Below are positions 40,806-49,401 of a stretch of DNA of 64,000 nucleotides, one piece after another; position 1 is the first letter of the stretch, and every line of letters starts with the position of its first letter. A program made the position numbers and the translations under genes. A model generated the notes under the pieces. It was not told the origin of the DNA. It was given only the letters and a program-made list of their open reading frames with translations, and did not search any database. The stretch is from Neisseria subflava (GTDB taxonomy: Bacteria > Pseudomonadota > Gammaproteobacteria > Burkholderiales > Neisseriaceae), in contig NZ_CP039887.1 in the NCBI RefSeq assembly GCF_005221305.1, forward strand, positions 372,001 through 436,000, written 5' to 3'.

Positions 40806-41192
40806 AAGGACTCCTATTTATTTATATTAGGTAAAAGGAAAAATTTATACCAAATAAATTATTGATATAAAAAAGCCTCTTTATAAGAAGAAAATTAATG
40901 ATAGTGGCAATTGGAGAATGTTGGCTTGATATATGGCAAACATTTATCAAGCAATCATTTTTGATTAGATGATTACAATAATAAGGATGATTGTCCTTGC
41001 CATGACTTTGAATGGGAGAGGCCGTCTGAAATTTTTTCAGACGGCCTGTTTTATTTAAAAATGTTGTAAAAAGTCTAAACTCTAATGAATAAAAGTGTCT
41101 ATCAAGATGAAAGTAGTTGTTTGTATCGTTGGAAAACATTAATATTGCTAAACGTGTTTTCACGAGATTTTAACTTTGTTTTGGAGAGAATA
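40806..41192. other. Divergent intergenic region carbonic anhydrase/porin
   Basis: The 387 bases are A+T-rich. They contain a DUS hairpin (arms 41019-41031 and 41035-41047) that follows no plus-strand gene, and the likely porin promoter TTGTTT-17-TAATAT (41117-41145). No coding sequence is convincing. Confidence 0.6.
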
Positions 41193-42308
41193 ATGCAAAA
41201 ATCGATTATCGCTTTGGTTATTGCCGGTTTGCCGCTGGCTGCCTCTGCAGAAGTCATTCTGTATGGTCAAATCAAAAGCAGCGTGACCGTTGGTCAAGTA
41301 AAAATCAAAGGTGACGCAGGTTCTGAAACCAGCTCTACCGCAACCAGCATCAATGACAATACCTCCCGTATCGGTTTTAAAGGTAGCGAGAACTTGGGCG
41401 GCGATTTGAAAGCCATCTGGCAAGTTGAACAAAAAACAGCCATTACCGGCGGCTCTCAAGGTTTTGCCAATCGCGATTCCTTCATCGGTTTGCAAGGTAA
41501 ATTCGGTAAAGTCCGTGCCGGTAAACTCAGCAATATGCTGAACGAAATGGACACCATCGATCCGTGGATGTACAAAACCAATGCCGCAGGCTTGGGCATC
41601 TTTACCCGTACCGGCAACCGTAATGCCGCTGTACGCTACGACAGCCCGGATTTTGGCGGATTCAAATTCAACGTGTCTTACGCACCGCGCGACAACCGCA
41701 ATCCTTCAGACAAATACACGCACACCCAAGCGGCCAAAGACCAATACACCGGCGGCGTGAGCTTCTCTAAAAACGGCTTTACTGCCAATGCGGCTTACGG
41801 CCACTACAACGGCGCGTACACCGACAATTCCGGCAAAGTCAAAGCGGCACAAATCGCCAAAGTTGAAACTTATTACGACAAAGACAATCTCTTTGTCGGC
41901 GGCGGCGTACACTATGCCAAAGGCCATGAGACAGCCAACGAATATTTAGGCTATTTCACCGATGGTTTTAATGAGTACAAGGGTAGTGACATCACTGCCG
42001 ATTCAGGCAAATCTGAAGCCGTGAAAGTGGTTGATGCAGCAGTAACTGTCGGCTACAAATTGGGCAATGTCACCCCACGCATTACTTATGCACACGGCTG
42101 GCCTGCCAAGGGCGTGAACAGCGGCGAGAAATTGGTGGATAAATTCGACCAAGTCGTTGTCGGCGGCCAATACACCTTCAGTAAACGCACCGGCGTAGTT
42201 GCCCAACTGGCGTATCTGAAAGTCGGCAACAAAACCCGTCTGACTGCAGCCAACAAAGGCGGCGTTGAACAAAAAGCCGCTTCTGTGGGCCTGTATCACA
42301 AATTCTAA
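41193..42308 (+). CDS. Neisserial-type general porin (gram-negative porin, PorB-like)
   Basis: A 371-residue outer-membrane porin, expected to form a 16-stranded trimer for small-solute diffusion. The signal peptide MQKSIIALVIAGLPLAASA is cut before EVILYGQIK. Conserved strands SRIGFKGSENLGGDLKAIWQVEQ and GNRNAAVRYDSPDFGGFKF are as in betaproteobacterial porins, and the chain ends in YHKF, the terminal phenylalanine signal. The start at 41193 has GGAGAG 4 bases upstream; the longer frame from 41085 is not credible. Loop segments such as YTHTQAAKDQ are probably strain-variable. Confidence 0.94.
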   Translation: MQKSIIALVIAGLPLAASAEVILYGQIKSSVTVGQVKIKGDAGSETSSTATSINDNTSRIGFKGSENLGGDLKAIWQVEQKTAITGGSQGFANRDSFIGLQGKFGKVRAGKLSNMLNEMDTIDPWMYKTNAAGLGIFTRTGNRNAAVRYDSPDFGGFKFNVSYAPRDNRNPSDKYTHTQAAKDQYTGGVSFSKNGFTANAAYGHYNGAYTDNSGKVKAAQIAKVETYYDKDNLFVGGGVHYAKGHETANEYLGYFTDGFNEYKGSDITADSGKSEAVKVVDAAVTVGYKLGNVTPRITYAHGWPAKGVNSGEKLVDKFDQVVVGGQYTFSKRTGVVAQLAYLKVGNKTRLTAANKGGVEQKAASVGLYHKF

Positions 42309-42323
42309 GCCGTCTTGAAAGAC

Positions 42324-42353
42324 AAGGCCGTCTGAAAAATTTCAGACGGCCTT
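42324..42353. terminator. Bidirectional DUS terminator
   Basis: Fourteen-base DUS arms (42324-42337 and 42340-42353) between the converging porin and CNP1-like genes. Confidence 0.88.
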
Positions 42354-42371
42354 TTTGTTGATTAAAGCGGT

Positions 42372-42983
42372 TTATTTGTCGTGGTTGGTCAGCGTTGTGC
42401 CGTGACGGCCACCGCGTTCTTTCAAACGTTGTACCAAACCTTCGACCGTTGTCGGCATGCCGTCGACACAGAATGCCTGATACAGGGCGGTATGCAGGGC
42501 ATCGTTGCGGCTGAACGCATTGCCGATCAGCTTCCAATCGCCTTTACGCGGCTCGATCCAGCGGTGGTTTACTGTGTCGCCGTAAGCGAATACTTTGTAA
42601 GACGAACGCTTATCGTTGCTGTAAGTAAAGGATGTGCGGGCGCAATAGAGGCCTTCGACGGAGAGGTTGTCGTAGCCTTTGTCGGAGCGCACGTTCAAGA
42701 CGTAGCGGATGCTGTTGTCAGGCGCAGGCATGATTTGCAGGCTGCTGAGCAGGATTTTAGGCTGCTTGCCGTAGGTTTCGTTGACGTAGAGGTCGAACCA
42801 ATCTCCCGATTGGGTATCGGGAAGGGGCGGCAACTCGGCTTTGTGTTCTTTAAATTCGCGTGCGGCAACTTCTTCAGGGCTTTCCTGATAACGCGTGTTG
42901 GTCAGCGTATCCTTTTGGCTGAAACCCAAAGCAAATGCTTGAGTCGCGGCAAGGCTGAGGGCAAGAAGGGCAAAACGGCGCAT
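42372..42983 (-). CDS. CNP1-like family secreted protein
   Basis: A 203-residue protein with a signal peptide (MRRFALLALSLAATQAFA|LG), so periplasmic or surface-associated. The middle matches the CNP1 (cryptic neisserial protein 1-like) family in layout: an NVRSDKGYDNLSVEGLYCARTSF block and VFAYGDTVNHRWIEPRKGDWK. Two cysteines (YCART, FCVDG) may form a disulfide. The function is not known. The start was moved from 43040 to 42983, where the signal peptide begins and GGAG lies 7 bases upstream. Confidence 0.82.
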   Translation of the reverse strand: MRRFALLALSLAATQAFALGFSQKDTLTNTRYQESPEEVAAREFKEHKAELPPLPDTQSGDWFDLYVNETYGKQPKILLSSLQIMPAPDNSIRYVLNVRSDKGYDNLSVEGLYCARTSFTYSNDKRSSYKVFAYGDTVNHRWIEPRKGDWKLIGNAFSRNDALHTALYQAFCVDGMPTTVEGLVQRLKERGGRHGTTLTNHDK

Positions 42984-43092
42984 AGACAGCTCCAAAGTGA
43001 AAAACGGCTTTATTTTATGGGCTTGCAGGGTGGGGTGCAAGTAAGTGCGGTATAATTGACGTTAATTCTGATTAATATGACGAGTTTTCATC

Positions 43093-43317
43093 ATGAATAC
43101 ACAAACTCTGGATGTCATTGGTTTGAAATGCCCGTTGCCGATTTTGCGTGCCAAAAAAGCTTTGGCGCAAATGCAGGAAGGAGAAGTGCTGACCGTATTG
43201 GCCACCGATGGCGGCGCGCCCGGCGATTTTGAAGCGTTTTGCCGTCAGACAGGGCATGTTTTGTTGGAATCGAGCGAAGCCGACGGCGTGTTCAAGCTGG
43301 TGTTGAAGCACAAATAA
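43093..43317 (+). CDS. TusA-family sulfurtransferase
   Basis: A 74-residue protein of the TusA/YedF fold, which carries persulfide sulfur between enzymes. The signature cysteine and prolines are in LKCPLPILRAKKAL (Cys-13). TusA feeds the tRNA 2-thiolation pathway ending in MnmA, encoded at 35383, but stand-alone TusA-like proteins also serve other sulfur transfers, so the partner is not certain. The following lipoprotein gene starts 13 bases later and is probably cotranscribed. Confidence 0.93.
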   Translation: MNTQTLDVIGLKCPLPILRAKKALAQMQEGEVLTVLATDGGAPGDFEAFCRQTGHVLLESSEADGVFKLVLKHK

Positions 43318-43329
43318 AGGCCGTCTGAA

Positions 43330-43923
43330 ATGTCTAAAGCCGTCGCGTTGTCTGCCGCTGTATTGGCTGTCTGCCTGAATGCATGCGGCAATGAAGGCGT
43401 TTCGCCGCAGAACGCTGCCGATTATGCCCAAAATGTAACCGACTTGTTCCGCCAAAGCTGCGTGGCCACAGACGGCGATGCCGCCCTTGTCGGCGAGTTT
43501 GCCAATGCCAACAAACTGGTTTTATTGTCGAAAAAAGATATTGCCGATTTGCCTGCCGGAATGATGGATTTGGAGGCATTAAGCATTTGGAAGAAAACGG
43601 TAAACGGCGCGGATTATTATTTGAGCCTGACTGAAGACAGTTGCAGCGTGCGCACGGCTAAAGCCGACGGCCATCTGATTTTCAAACAATTTTTGGCTTT
43701 GGCAGAAAATCCGCCGCAAGGTTTGAACGCTGAGTTGCGTGCCGATAATTTGGTGGAAACCCCGTTGCCTATGCGTCAGATTTCCTACGCATGGCGCGCG
43801 TCCGGCAGTCCGAAAGAAACCTTGCTGACCGTTAAAACAACGTCGTCCGAGCATTTTCCGGTACAGGCTGTTTTTTATTTGACCCATCATTCTTACGACA
43901 ATAAGGCCCCCGTTTTGCCTTAG
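43330..43923 (+). CDS. Predicted lipoprotein of unknown function
   Basis: A 197-residue protein with a lipoprotein signal: hydrophobic KAVALSAAVLAVC then the lipobox LNAC with Cys-19 as the likely acylated residue. The rest (SPQNAADYAQNVTDLFRQSC...) has no family I recognise. Two further cysteines (RQSC, EDSC) may form a disulfide in the periplasm. The ATG directly follows an AG-DUS (43318-43329), whose AAAGG gives a Shine-Dalgarno sequence at 9 bases. Confidence 0.78.
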   Translation: MSKAVALSAAVLAVCLNACGNEGVSPQNAADYAQNVTDLFRQSCVATDGDAALVGEFANANKLVLLSKKDIADLPAGMMDLEALSIWKKTVNGADYYLSLTEDSCSVRTAKADGHLIFKQFLALAENPPQGLNAELRADNLVETPLPMRQISYAWRASGSPKETLLTVKTTSSEHFPVQAVFYLTHHSYDNKAPVLP

Positions 43924-44020
43924 GCCGGTTGACGATTGAAACATCAAATCGATAGAAACCGTTACCGCCGAATAAAGGCCGTCTGAAACATTATCAAACC
44001 AAACCACTCGAAAGTAAGCT

Positions 44021-45055
44021 ATGCAAACCCTGACCATCATCCGCCCCGACGATATGCATTTACACCTGCGCGACGGCGACGCGCTCAAAGCTGTTGTCTC
44101 GTACACCGCCCGACAAATGGGTCGAGCCGTTATCATGCCCAACCTGAAGCCGCCCGTCGTCAGCGTTGCCGACGCCCAAGCATACAAAGAGCGCATTATG
44201 GCCGCCCTGCCAGAAGGCAGTAGCTTCCAGCCGTTGATGACGCTTTATTTGACCGATAACGCCACTCCCGAACTCGTGCGTGAAGCCAAGGCTGCCGGTA
44301 TTGTGGCTTTCAAACTCTATCCAGCAGGCGCGACCACCAATTCCGATTCCGGCGTGACCGACTTGTTTAAGCTGATCCCCGTGTTGGAAGAAATGGCGAA
44401 ACAGGGCATTTTGTTCTTGGTTCACGGCGAAGTAACCGATCCTGAAATCGATATTTTCGACCGCGAAGCCGCCTTTATCGAGCGCGTGATGAAGCCGGTT
44501 TTGGCGCAAGTGCCCAACCTCAAAGTCGTGTTTGAACACATCACCACTGCCGAGGCTGCACGACTGGTATTGGAAGCAGGCGATAATGTGGCCGCGTCTG
44601 TGACGCCGCAACACTTGCTGCTCAACCGCAACGACCTTTTGGTCGGCGGTGTGCGCCCTCATCATTTCTGCTTGCCTGTACTCAAACGCGAAACCCACCG
44701 TCAGGCTTTGGTTGCCGCCGTTACCGGCGATAAGGCGCACAAATTCTTCCTCGGCACGGACTCTGCGCCACATGCTAAAACTGCCAAAGAAAATGCTTGC
44801 GGTTGCGCCGGTATGTTCAGCGCAATGACGGCCATCGAGCTTTATGCCGAAGTGTTTGAGAAAGCAGGCGCGCTGGACAAACTGGAAGCCTTTGCTTCTA
44901 AAAACGGCCCATGTTTCTACGGTCTGCCTGAAAATACCGATACCATCACATTGGTCAAACAAACGCAAACCGTTCCTGCCAGCGTACCTTACGGCGATGG
45001 CGATCTTGTACCGATGAGGGCCGGCGGCGAGATTGAATGGACAGTGCAATATTAA
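44021..45055 (+). CDS. pyrC: Dihydroorotase (class II, PyrC type)
   Basis: It cyclises carbamoyl-aspartate to dihydroorotate in pyrimidine synthesis. The 344 residues have the metal ligands HLHLRDG near the N-terminus. The LYPAGATTNSDSGV segment normally carries the carboxylated lysine in FKLYPAG. VHGE and FEHITT supply further histidines and GTDSAPH the catalytic aspartate. Length is typical of E. coli-type PyrC. A strong intrinsic terminator follows. Confidence 0.97.
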   Translation: MQTLTIIRPDDMHLHLRDGDALKAVVSYTARQMGRAVIMPNLKPPVVSVADAQAYKERIMAALPEGSSFQPLMTLYLTDNATPELVREAKAAGIVAFKLYPAGATTNSDSGVTDLFKLIPVLEEMAKQGILFLVHGEVTDPEIDIFDREAAFIERVMKPVLAQVPNLKVVFEHITTAEAARLVLEAGDNVAASVTPQHLLLNRNDLLVGGVRPHHFCLPVLKRETHRQALVAAVTGDKAHKFFLGTDSAPHAKTAKENACGCAGMFSAMTAIELYAEVFEKAGALDKLEAFASKNGPCFYGLPENTDTITLVKQTQTVPASVPYGDGDLVPMRAGGEIEWTVQY

Positions 45056-45082
45056 ATTTGCCGTCAATAAGGCATAAAAAGA

Positions 45083-45114
45083 AACAACCTGCTTGAAAGG
45101 GCAGGTTGTTTTTT
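45083..45114 (+). terminator. Intrinsic terminator of pyrC
   Basis: AACAACCTGC (45083-45092) pairs with GCAGGTTGTT (45101-45110), followed by TTTT. Confidence 0.92.
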
Positions 45115-45183
45115 ATTGTCGTTCAGACGGCCTGTTATGGGGAGGGAAGACAAACAAGGCCGTCTGAAAACCAATTATTACGT

Positions 45184-45747
45184 TTAGTCTATCAACATGG
45201 GTTTCAGCGCTTCCCAAGCCTGCGGCAGTTGGGTAAAGCCGTCCGAAGCCATCAAATGGCCGCCTTCGGGGATATGGGTAACAGGGCTTTTAAGTTTGGC
45301 CGCCATGTCCAAAGTCAGTTCAGGCGGAACATGGGTGTCATTGTCGGAAACCAGACAGTGTTTGGGCATGTCGATTTTGCGCAGGATGTCGAAATCGGGG
45401 GACGCTGCTTTAATGTAGGCATCGAGCGCGGGCAGGGGCGGCAACGTATCGGCAAAACCGGCGGCAAGCAACAGACCGCCGATTTTTTGCGGCTGTTGGC
45501 GGCTGAGGAAGTGAAGGAGGGTAATGCAACCGAGGCTGTGGCCGACTAGGAAGGTATGGGCATCAGGCTTGCCGATGTGCTGGTCAAGGGTAAACTGCCA
45601 CGCGGTCGTGCTTGGTTTGTCGGGATTGGGCATGGCAAGGGAGATTGCTTGTGCGCCGGTGCTTTTGACTTGGGCGCAAAGCCAGTCAAACCAGTTGCCG
45701 TGCGGATTGCCTTCAAAGCCATGTACGATATAAACGCGTCGATTCAT
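45184..45747 (-). CDS. RBBP9/YdeN-family alpha/beta hydrolase
   Basis: A 187-residue cytoplasmic serine hydrolase. It starts MNRRVYIVHGFEGNPHGNW, with the HGF oxyanion region. The nucleophile serine is in VGHSLGC, the aspartate in SDNDTHVP and the histidine in EGGHLMASDGF, in the right order for the triad. Natural substrates of bacterial RBBP9 homologues are unknown. It is monocistronic and convergent with pyrC. Confidence 0.9.
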   Translation of the reverse strand: MNRRVYIVHGFEGNPHGNWFDWLCAQVKSTGAQAISLAMPNPDKPSTTAWQFTLDQHIGKPDAHTFLVGHSLGCITLLHFLSRQQPQKIGGLLLAAGFADTLPPLPALDAYIKAASPDFDILRKIDMPKHCLVSDNDTHVPPELTLDMAAKLKSPVTHIPEGGHLMASDGFTQLPQAWEALKPMLID

Positions 45748-46131
45748 GTTTCTCCTCCTTCAGACGGCCTGAGATTTTGTCTAAATCTCTGCCTGTAAGC
45801 GTTTATTATACCATGTTTGTTTATGTTTTATTGTTTGCCGCTTTGTAAGGATGGTTGATTAAGCTTTTGTTGTTAAATGATATTTGCAAGAATAATAAAG
45901 CAAACAACACGGCAGTGGCGGATGACTTTGCCGTGTTGTTCGGGTTTGAAATATATAGGGGCCGTCTGAAAAAGGGAAAGAATGGTTTGTTTGTTGCAAA
46001 GATGTTTTTGTTATATTGCAAGGCCGTGTTTTTCAGACGGCCTTTACGCTTTAACTTATTTTTAACCCGATTTCTCTGACGAAGTGCCTGTCTTGGCGTA
46101 CACTTTGGTCTTTTATAAATGAGAATGGTTT
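45748..46131. other. Intergenic region with a lone hairpin and DUS pair
   Basis: These 384 bases hold the upstream region of the hydrolase gene. There is a 12-bp inverted repeat AACAACACGGCA/TGCCGTGTTGTT (45903-45914 and 45929-45940) with no gene before it. A widely spaced DUS pair (45961-45972 and ~46034-46045) follows, then the upstream region of the hemolysin-III-type gene. No convincing coding sequence is present. Confidence 0.55.
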
Positions 46132-46758
46132 ATGTATCACGGCGAGAGATTTAATGCGTACAGCCATTTGGCCGGTTTCTTGTTGGCAGTGGCAGCCTTG
46201 GTGCTGATGCTGGTGAAAGCGGTAGAATCGGCGGACGGCTATCGGATTGCCGGTGCACTGACTTACGGAGTCTGCCTGCTGCTTCTGTATTTGGGCTCAA
46301 CCTTATACCACAGTATTCCGCAGCCGAAGGCCAAGGCGATTTTGCAAAAGGTCGATCATTGCATGATTTATCTTTTAATTGCAGGCAGCTATACGCCGTT
46401 TACGCTGATTACCCTGCAGGGCGGTTGGGGCTGGTCGCTTTTCGGCGTGTCGTGGGGGCTGGCTTTGCTGGGCATTGTTCAGGAGCTGACGATCGGGCGC
46501 AAAAGCGAGAAGCGGTTGTTGTCGATGGTGATTTATGTGTTGATGGGCTGGCTGATTGTGGTGGCGGTATGGCCGCTGATACAGTCGCTTTCGGCCGGCG
46601 GGTTGTTTTGGCTGGTGTTGGGCGGCGTATTGTATAGCGTGGGGATTTATTGGTTTATCAACGATACGAAAATCCGCCATGGCCACGGTATCTGGCACTT
46701 GTTTGTCTTGGCAGGCAGTTTGACGCAATTTATCAGCATTTATTTTTATGTGTTGTAG
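46132..46758 (+). CDS. Hemolysin III (PAQR-like) family membrane protein
   Basis: A 208-residue inner-membrane protein with seven predicted helices. It bears the family histidines: GERFNAYSHLAGF near the N-terminus, GSTLYHS and KVDHCMIYLLIAGSYTPF in the middle, and HGHGIWHLFVLAGS at the end, which in the PAQR/TrhA superfamily bind zinc. Despite the name, E. coli relatives act in membrane-energetics homeostasis rather than haemolysis. No associated genes suggest a specific substrate. Confidence 0.9.
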   Translation: MYHGERFNAYSHLAGFLLAVAALVLMLVKAVESADGYRIAGALTYGVCLLLLYLGSTLYHSIPQPKAKAILQKVDHCMIYLLIAGSYTPFTLITLQGGWGWSLFGVSWGLALLGIVQELTIGRKSEKRLLSMVIYVLMGWLIVVAVWPLIQSLSAGGLFWLVLGGVLYSVGIYWFINDTKIRHGHGIWHLFVLAGSLTQFISIYFYVL

Positions 46759-46777
46759 TTTCAGACGGCCTGGAATA

Positions 46778-46808
46778 AAAAACCTCTCAGTTTGACTGAG
46801 AGGTTTTT
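46778..46808. terminator. Bidirectional intrinsic terminator
   Basis: AAAAACCTCTCAG (46778-46790), TTTGA loop, CTGAGAGGTTTTT (46796-46808), between converging genes. Confidence 0.93.
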
Positions 46809-46816
46809 GTTTGTCG

Positions 46817-48247
46817 TCAACCTGGGTTTTTGTCGTGGAATTCGTGGAATTCATAGTTGTAGGTCAACTCTTTGCCAGCTTTGGTTTGCGCCAGATAATC
46901 GTCGTAAACAGCACGGATTTCCTTGCGCAGCAGGAAGAGGGCGATTAAGTTTGGTAAGACCATAAAGCCGTTGAACATATCGGACATACTCCAAACCAAA
47001 TCCACTTTGCCCAATGTACCCAATACGATGGCCACCAAAACCAGCGCGCGGTAGATGCCCAAATGTTTGCCGCGGAACAGGAAGCGGATATTGGATTCGC
47101 CGAAGTAGTACCAGCCGATGATGGTGGTAAAGGCGAAGAAGGTCAGACAGACGGCGAGCAGTTGCGAACCGAAACCCGGGAAGGCTTTGTTAAACGCCAG
47201 TTGGGTAACCGCAGCGCCGGTTTCGCCGGACAGGTTGGCATCGGTCAGCAGGATAATCAGCGCGGTTGCCGTGCAGACCATCAGCGTATCGATAAAAATA
47301 CCGATAAATGCAGCCATACCTTGTTGTACAGGGTGTTTGACGTTGGCGGTCGCATGAGCGTGTGGGGTCGAACCCATACCGGCTTCATTGGAAAACAGGC
47401 CGCGTGCCACACCGAAGCGGACTGCCTCGCGCATACCGATACCGGCTGCACCGCCCAATACCGCTTCAGGATTAAAGGCAGCGACAAAGATACTGTGGAA
47501 CATCGGAATGATGTGGTCGGAGAATTTGAACAAAATAATCACGGCACACAAGATATAAATCACCGCCATAAACGGCACGACAAATTGCGCGATACCGGCA
47601 ATGCGGTTGATGCCGCCGATGATGATCAGGCCGGCGAATACCGCCAAAGCAATGCCGACAGCCATCGGAGGAATATCGAAAGCCAAATTTATGGCCGAGG
47701 CGATAGAGTTGGATTGGGTCGCGTTACCGATAAAGCCCAGCGCGATAATCAAGGCAATGGAGAAAAAGCCGGACAGGAAACGCGCCGCACCACGGCCGAT
47801 TTTCGGGGTCAGGCCGTGCGTAATGTAAAACGCAGGGCCGCCGATGTATTTGCCGTGGCTGACCACGCGGTATTTTTGCGCCAAAACGGCTTCTGCAAAA
47901 ATAGTAGACATGCCCAAAATGGCAGACAACCACATCCAAAAAATGGCACCCGGGCCGCCGGCAGTAATCGCAGTGGCGACACCGGCAACGTTACCGGTAC
48001 CGATTTGCGCGGAAATCGCCACGGCAAGCGCTTGAAATTGAGACAGGGATTTGCCTTCGTGGTCTTTGTTTTTTTTGCTGAACAAGCCGCCGAAAACGGC
48101 TTTAAAACCCGTCCCCAATTTGGTTATTTGCGGCGCGCCCAAGTACAGGGTAAAAAACAGGCCGATACCGATTAAGGCATAAATCAGCAGGTAGTCCCAA
48201 AGAACCTGATTGACTGCACCCACCAGAGCAGACAATATTTCTTCCAT
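46817..48247 (-). CDS. Sodium:alanine symporter family (AGCS) transporter
   Basis: A 476-residue inner-membrane carrier with about 11 helices that couples Na+ entry to uptake of alanine or glycine. The family signature is seen in SQFQALAVAISAQIGTGNVAGVATAI, and GLFSNEAGMGSTPHAHATA is the second conserved block. The start was moved from 48307 to 48247, where MEEILSALVGAVNQVLWDYLL begins with AAAGG upstream. A 30-codon ORF with its own ribosome site lies 57 bases upstream on the same strand. Confidence 0.93.
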   Translation of the reverse strand: MEEILSALVGAVNQVLWDYLLIYALIGIGLFFTLYLGAPQITKLGTGFKAVFGGLFSKKNKDHEGKSLSQFQALAVAISAQIGTGNVAGVATAITAGGPGAIFWMWLSAILGMSTIFAEAVLAQKYRVVSHGKYIGGPAFYITHGLTPKIGRGAARFLSGFFSIALIIALGFIGNATQSNSIASAINLAFDIPPMAVGIALAVFAGLIIIGGINRIAGIAQFVVPFMAVIYILCAVIILFKFSDHIIPMFHSIFVAAFNPEAVLGGAAGIGMREAVRFGVARGLFSNEAGMGSTPHAHATANVKHPVQQGMAAFIGIFIDTLMVCTATALIILLTDANLSGETGAAVTQLAFNKAFPGFGSQLLAVCLTFFAFTTIIGWYYFGESNIRFLFRGKHLGIYRALVLVAIVLGTLGKVDLVWSMSDMFNGFMVLPNLIALFLLRKEIRAVYDDYLAQTKAGKELTYNYEFHEFHDKNPG

Positions 48248-48303
48248 AATAAAACCTTTAATAAAAACAATAAAAATAAAATGATACGGGTAACTACCCC
48301 CTC

Positions 48304-48396
48304 TCATTTTTCATGGTTGGCAACATCGGCGAGCAGGCCGTTTTGCCATTCGATACCGGTTAAGTTGTTAACAATTTTGACCGGTTTTGTCATCAT
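48304..48396 (-). CDS. Possible 30-residue peptide upstream of the alanine symporter gene
   Basis: On the minus strand an ORF of 30 codons runs from two adjacent ATGs (48396 or 48393) to TGA, with AAGG 8 bases upstream. The peptide starts MMTKPVKIVNNLTG and ends ADVANHEK. It is polar, with no signal or membrane segment. The codons look like normal neisserial coding usage. It could be a real small protein, a regulatory leader peptide or a gene remnant. It is not rich in alanine or glycine, so classical attenuation by substrate is unlikely. Confidence 0.4.
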   Translation of the reverse strand: MMTKPVKIVNNLTGIEWQNGLLADVANHEK

Positions 48397-48612
48397 ACCG
48401 TAAACCTTCGTGAATTAAAACGAAAAACTGACAAAGGTTTGCCGCCAATGTGCTTCTTTATTTAAAAAAGGTTTCTTTGTTTTCAGACGGCCTGTTTTTG
48501 CAAATATTCGGGCTGTCTGAATATTTTGGCTAAAGGCAACTTATGATAAAATGCACGCCTTACAAATGAAGCAAATTCCGCCTCAACGCGTGAAAAAACG
48601 AAAGGAATCAAT

Positions 48613-49341
48613 ATGGCAGGCCATAGTAAGTGGGCAAATATCCAACACAAAAAAGCCCGACAAGATGCCAAACGCGGCAAAATCTTCACCCGTCTGATTA
48701 AAGAAATTACCGTTGCTGCCCGTATGGGCGGCGGCGACCCCGGCGCAAACCCGCGCCTGCGCCTGGCTTTGGAAAAAGCCGCTGAAAACAATATGCCTAA
48801 AGACAACGTGCAACGTGCCATCGATAAAGGTACGGGCAATCTGGAAGGCGTGGAATACATCGAGTTGCGTTACGAAGGCTACGGCATCGGCGGCGCGGCT
48901 TTGATGGTGGACTGTCTGACCGACAACAAAACCCGTACCGTTGCCGATGTGCGCCATGCGTTCACTAAAAACGGCGGCAACTTGGGTACCGACGGTTGCG
49001 TAGCGTTCAACTTCGTTCATCAAGGTTATTTGGTGTTTGAACCGGGCGTTGACGAAGATGCGCTGATGGAAGCGGCTTTGGAGGCAGGTGCGGAAGACGT
49101 GATCACCAACGACGACGGTTCCATCGAAGTGATTACCGCGCCGAACGACTGGGCTGCTGTAAAATCGGCTTTGGAAGCGGCAGGTTGCAAATCTGTTGAC
49201 GGCGACGTTACCATGCGCGCCCAAAACGAAACCGAGTTGAGCGGCGAAGATGCGGTTAAGATGCAAAAACTGATTGACGCATTGGAAGATTTGGACGACG
49301 TACAAGACGTTTATACTTCTGCAGTGTTGAATCTGGACTAA
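48613..49341 (+). CDS. YebC/TACO1-family protein
   Basis: A 242-residue three-domain cytoplasmic protein beginning MAGHSKWANIQHKKARQDAKRGK, the hallmark of the family. Members were described as transcription regulators. More recent work on YebC-type and TACO1 proteins shows they relieve ribosome stalling on proline-rich stretches, and the sequence alone does not decide between these. The GGDPGANPRLRLALEKA and YEGYGIGGAALMVDCLTDN blocks are intact. AAAGGA is well placed before the ATG. Confidence 0.94.
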   Translation: MAGHSKWANIQHKKARQDAKRGKIFTRLIKEITVAARMGGGDPGANPRLRLALEKAAENNMPKDNVQRAIDKGTGNLEGVEYIELRYEGYGIGGAALMVDCLTDNKTRTVADVRHAFTKNGGNLGTDGCVAFNFVHQGYLVFEPGVDEDALMEAALEAGAEDVITNDDGSIEVITAPNDWAAVKSALEAAGCKSVDGDVTMRAQNETELSGEDAVKMQKLIDALEDLDDVQDVYTSAVLNLD

Positions 49342-49355
49342 ACAGTTTAAAGAAC

Positions 49356-49387
49356 AAAAGGCCGTCTGAAATTTCAGACGGCCTTTT
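49356..49387. terminator. Bidirectional DUS terminator
   Basis: Fifteen-base DUS arms (49356-49370 and 49373-49387) between converging yebC-type gene and dsbB. Confidence 0.9.
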
Positions 49388-49401
49388 TATATCGAAACCA
49401 A

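Noticed and set aside
45855..46079. 74-residue plus-strand frame in the gene-free region
   Set aside because: It crosses the lone hairpin and both DUS arms, has no ribosome site and a low-complexity translation.
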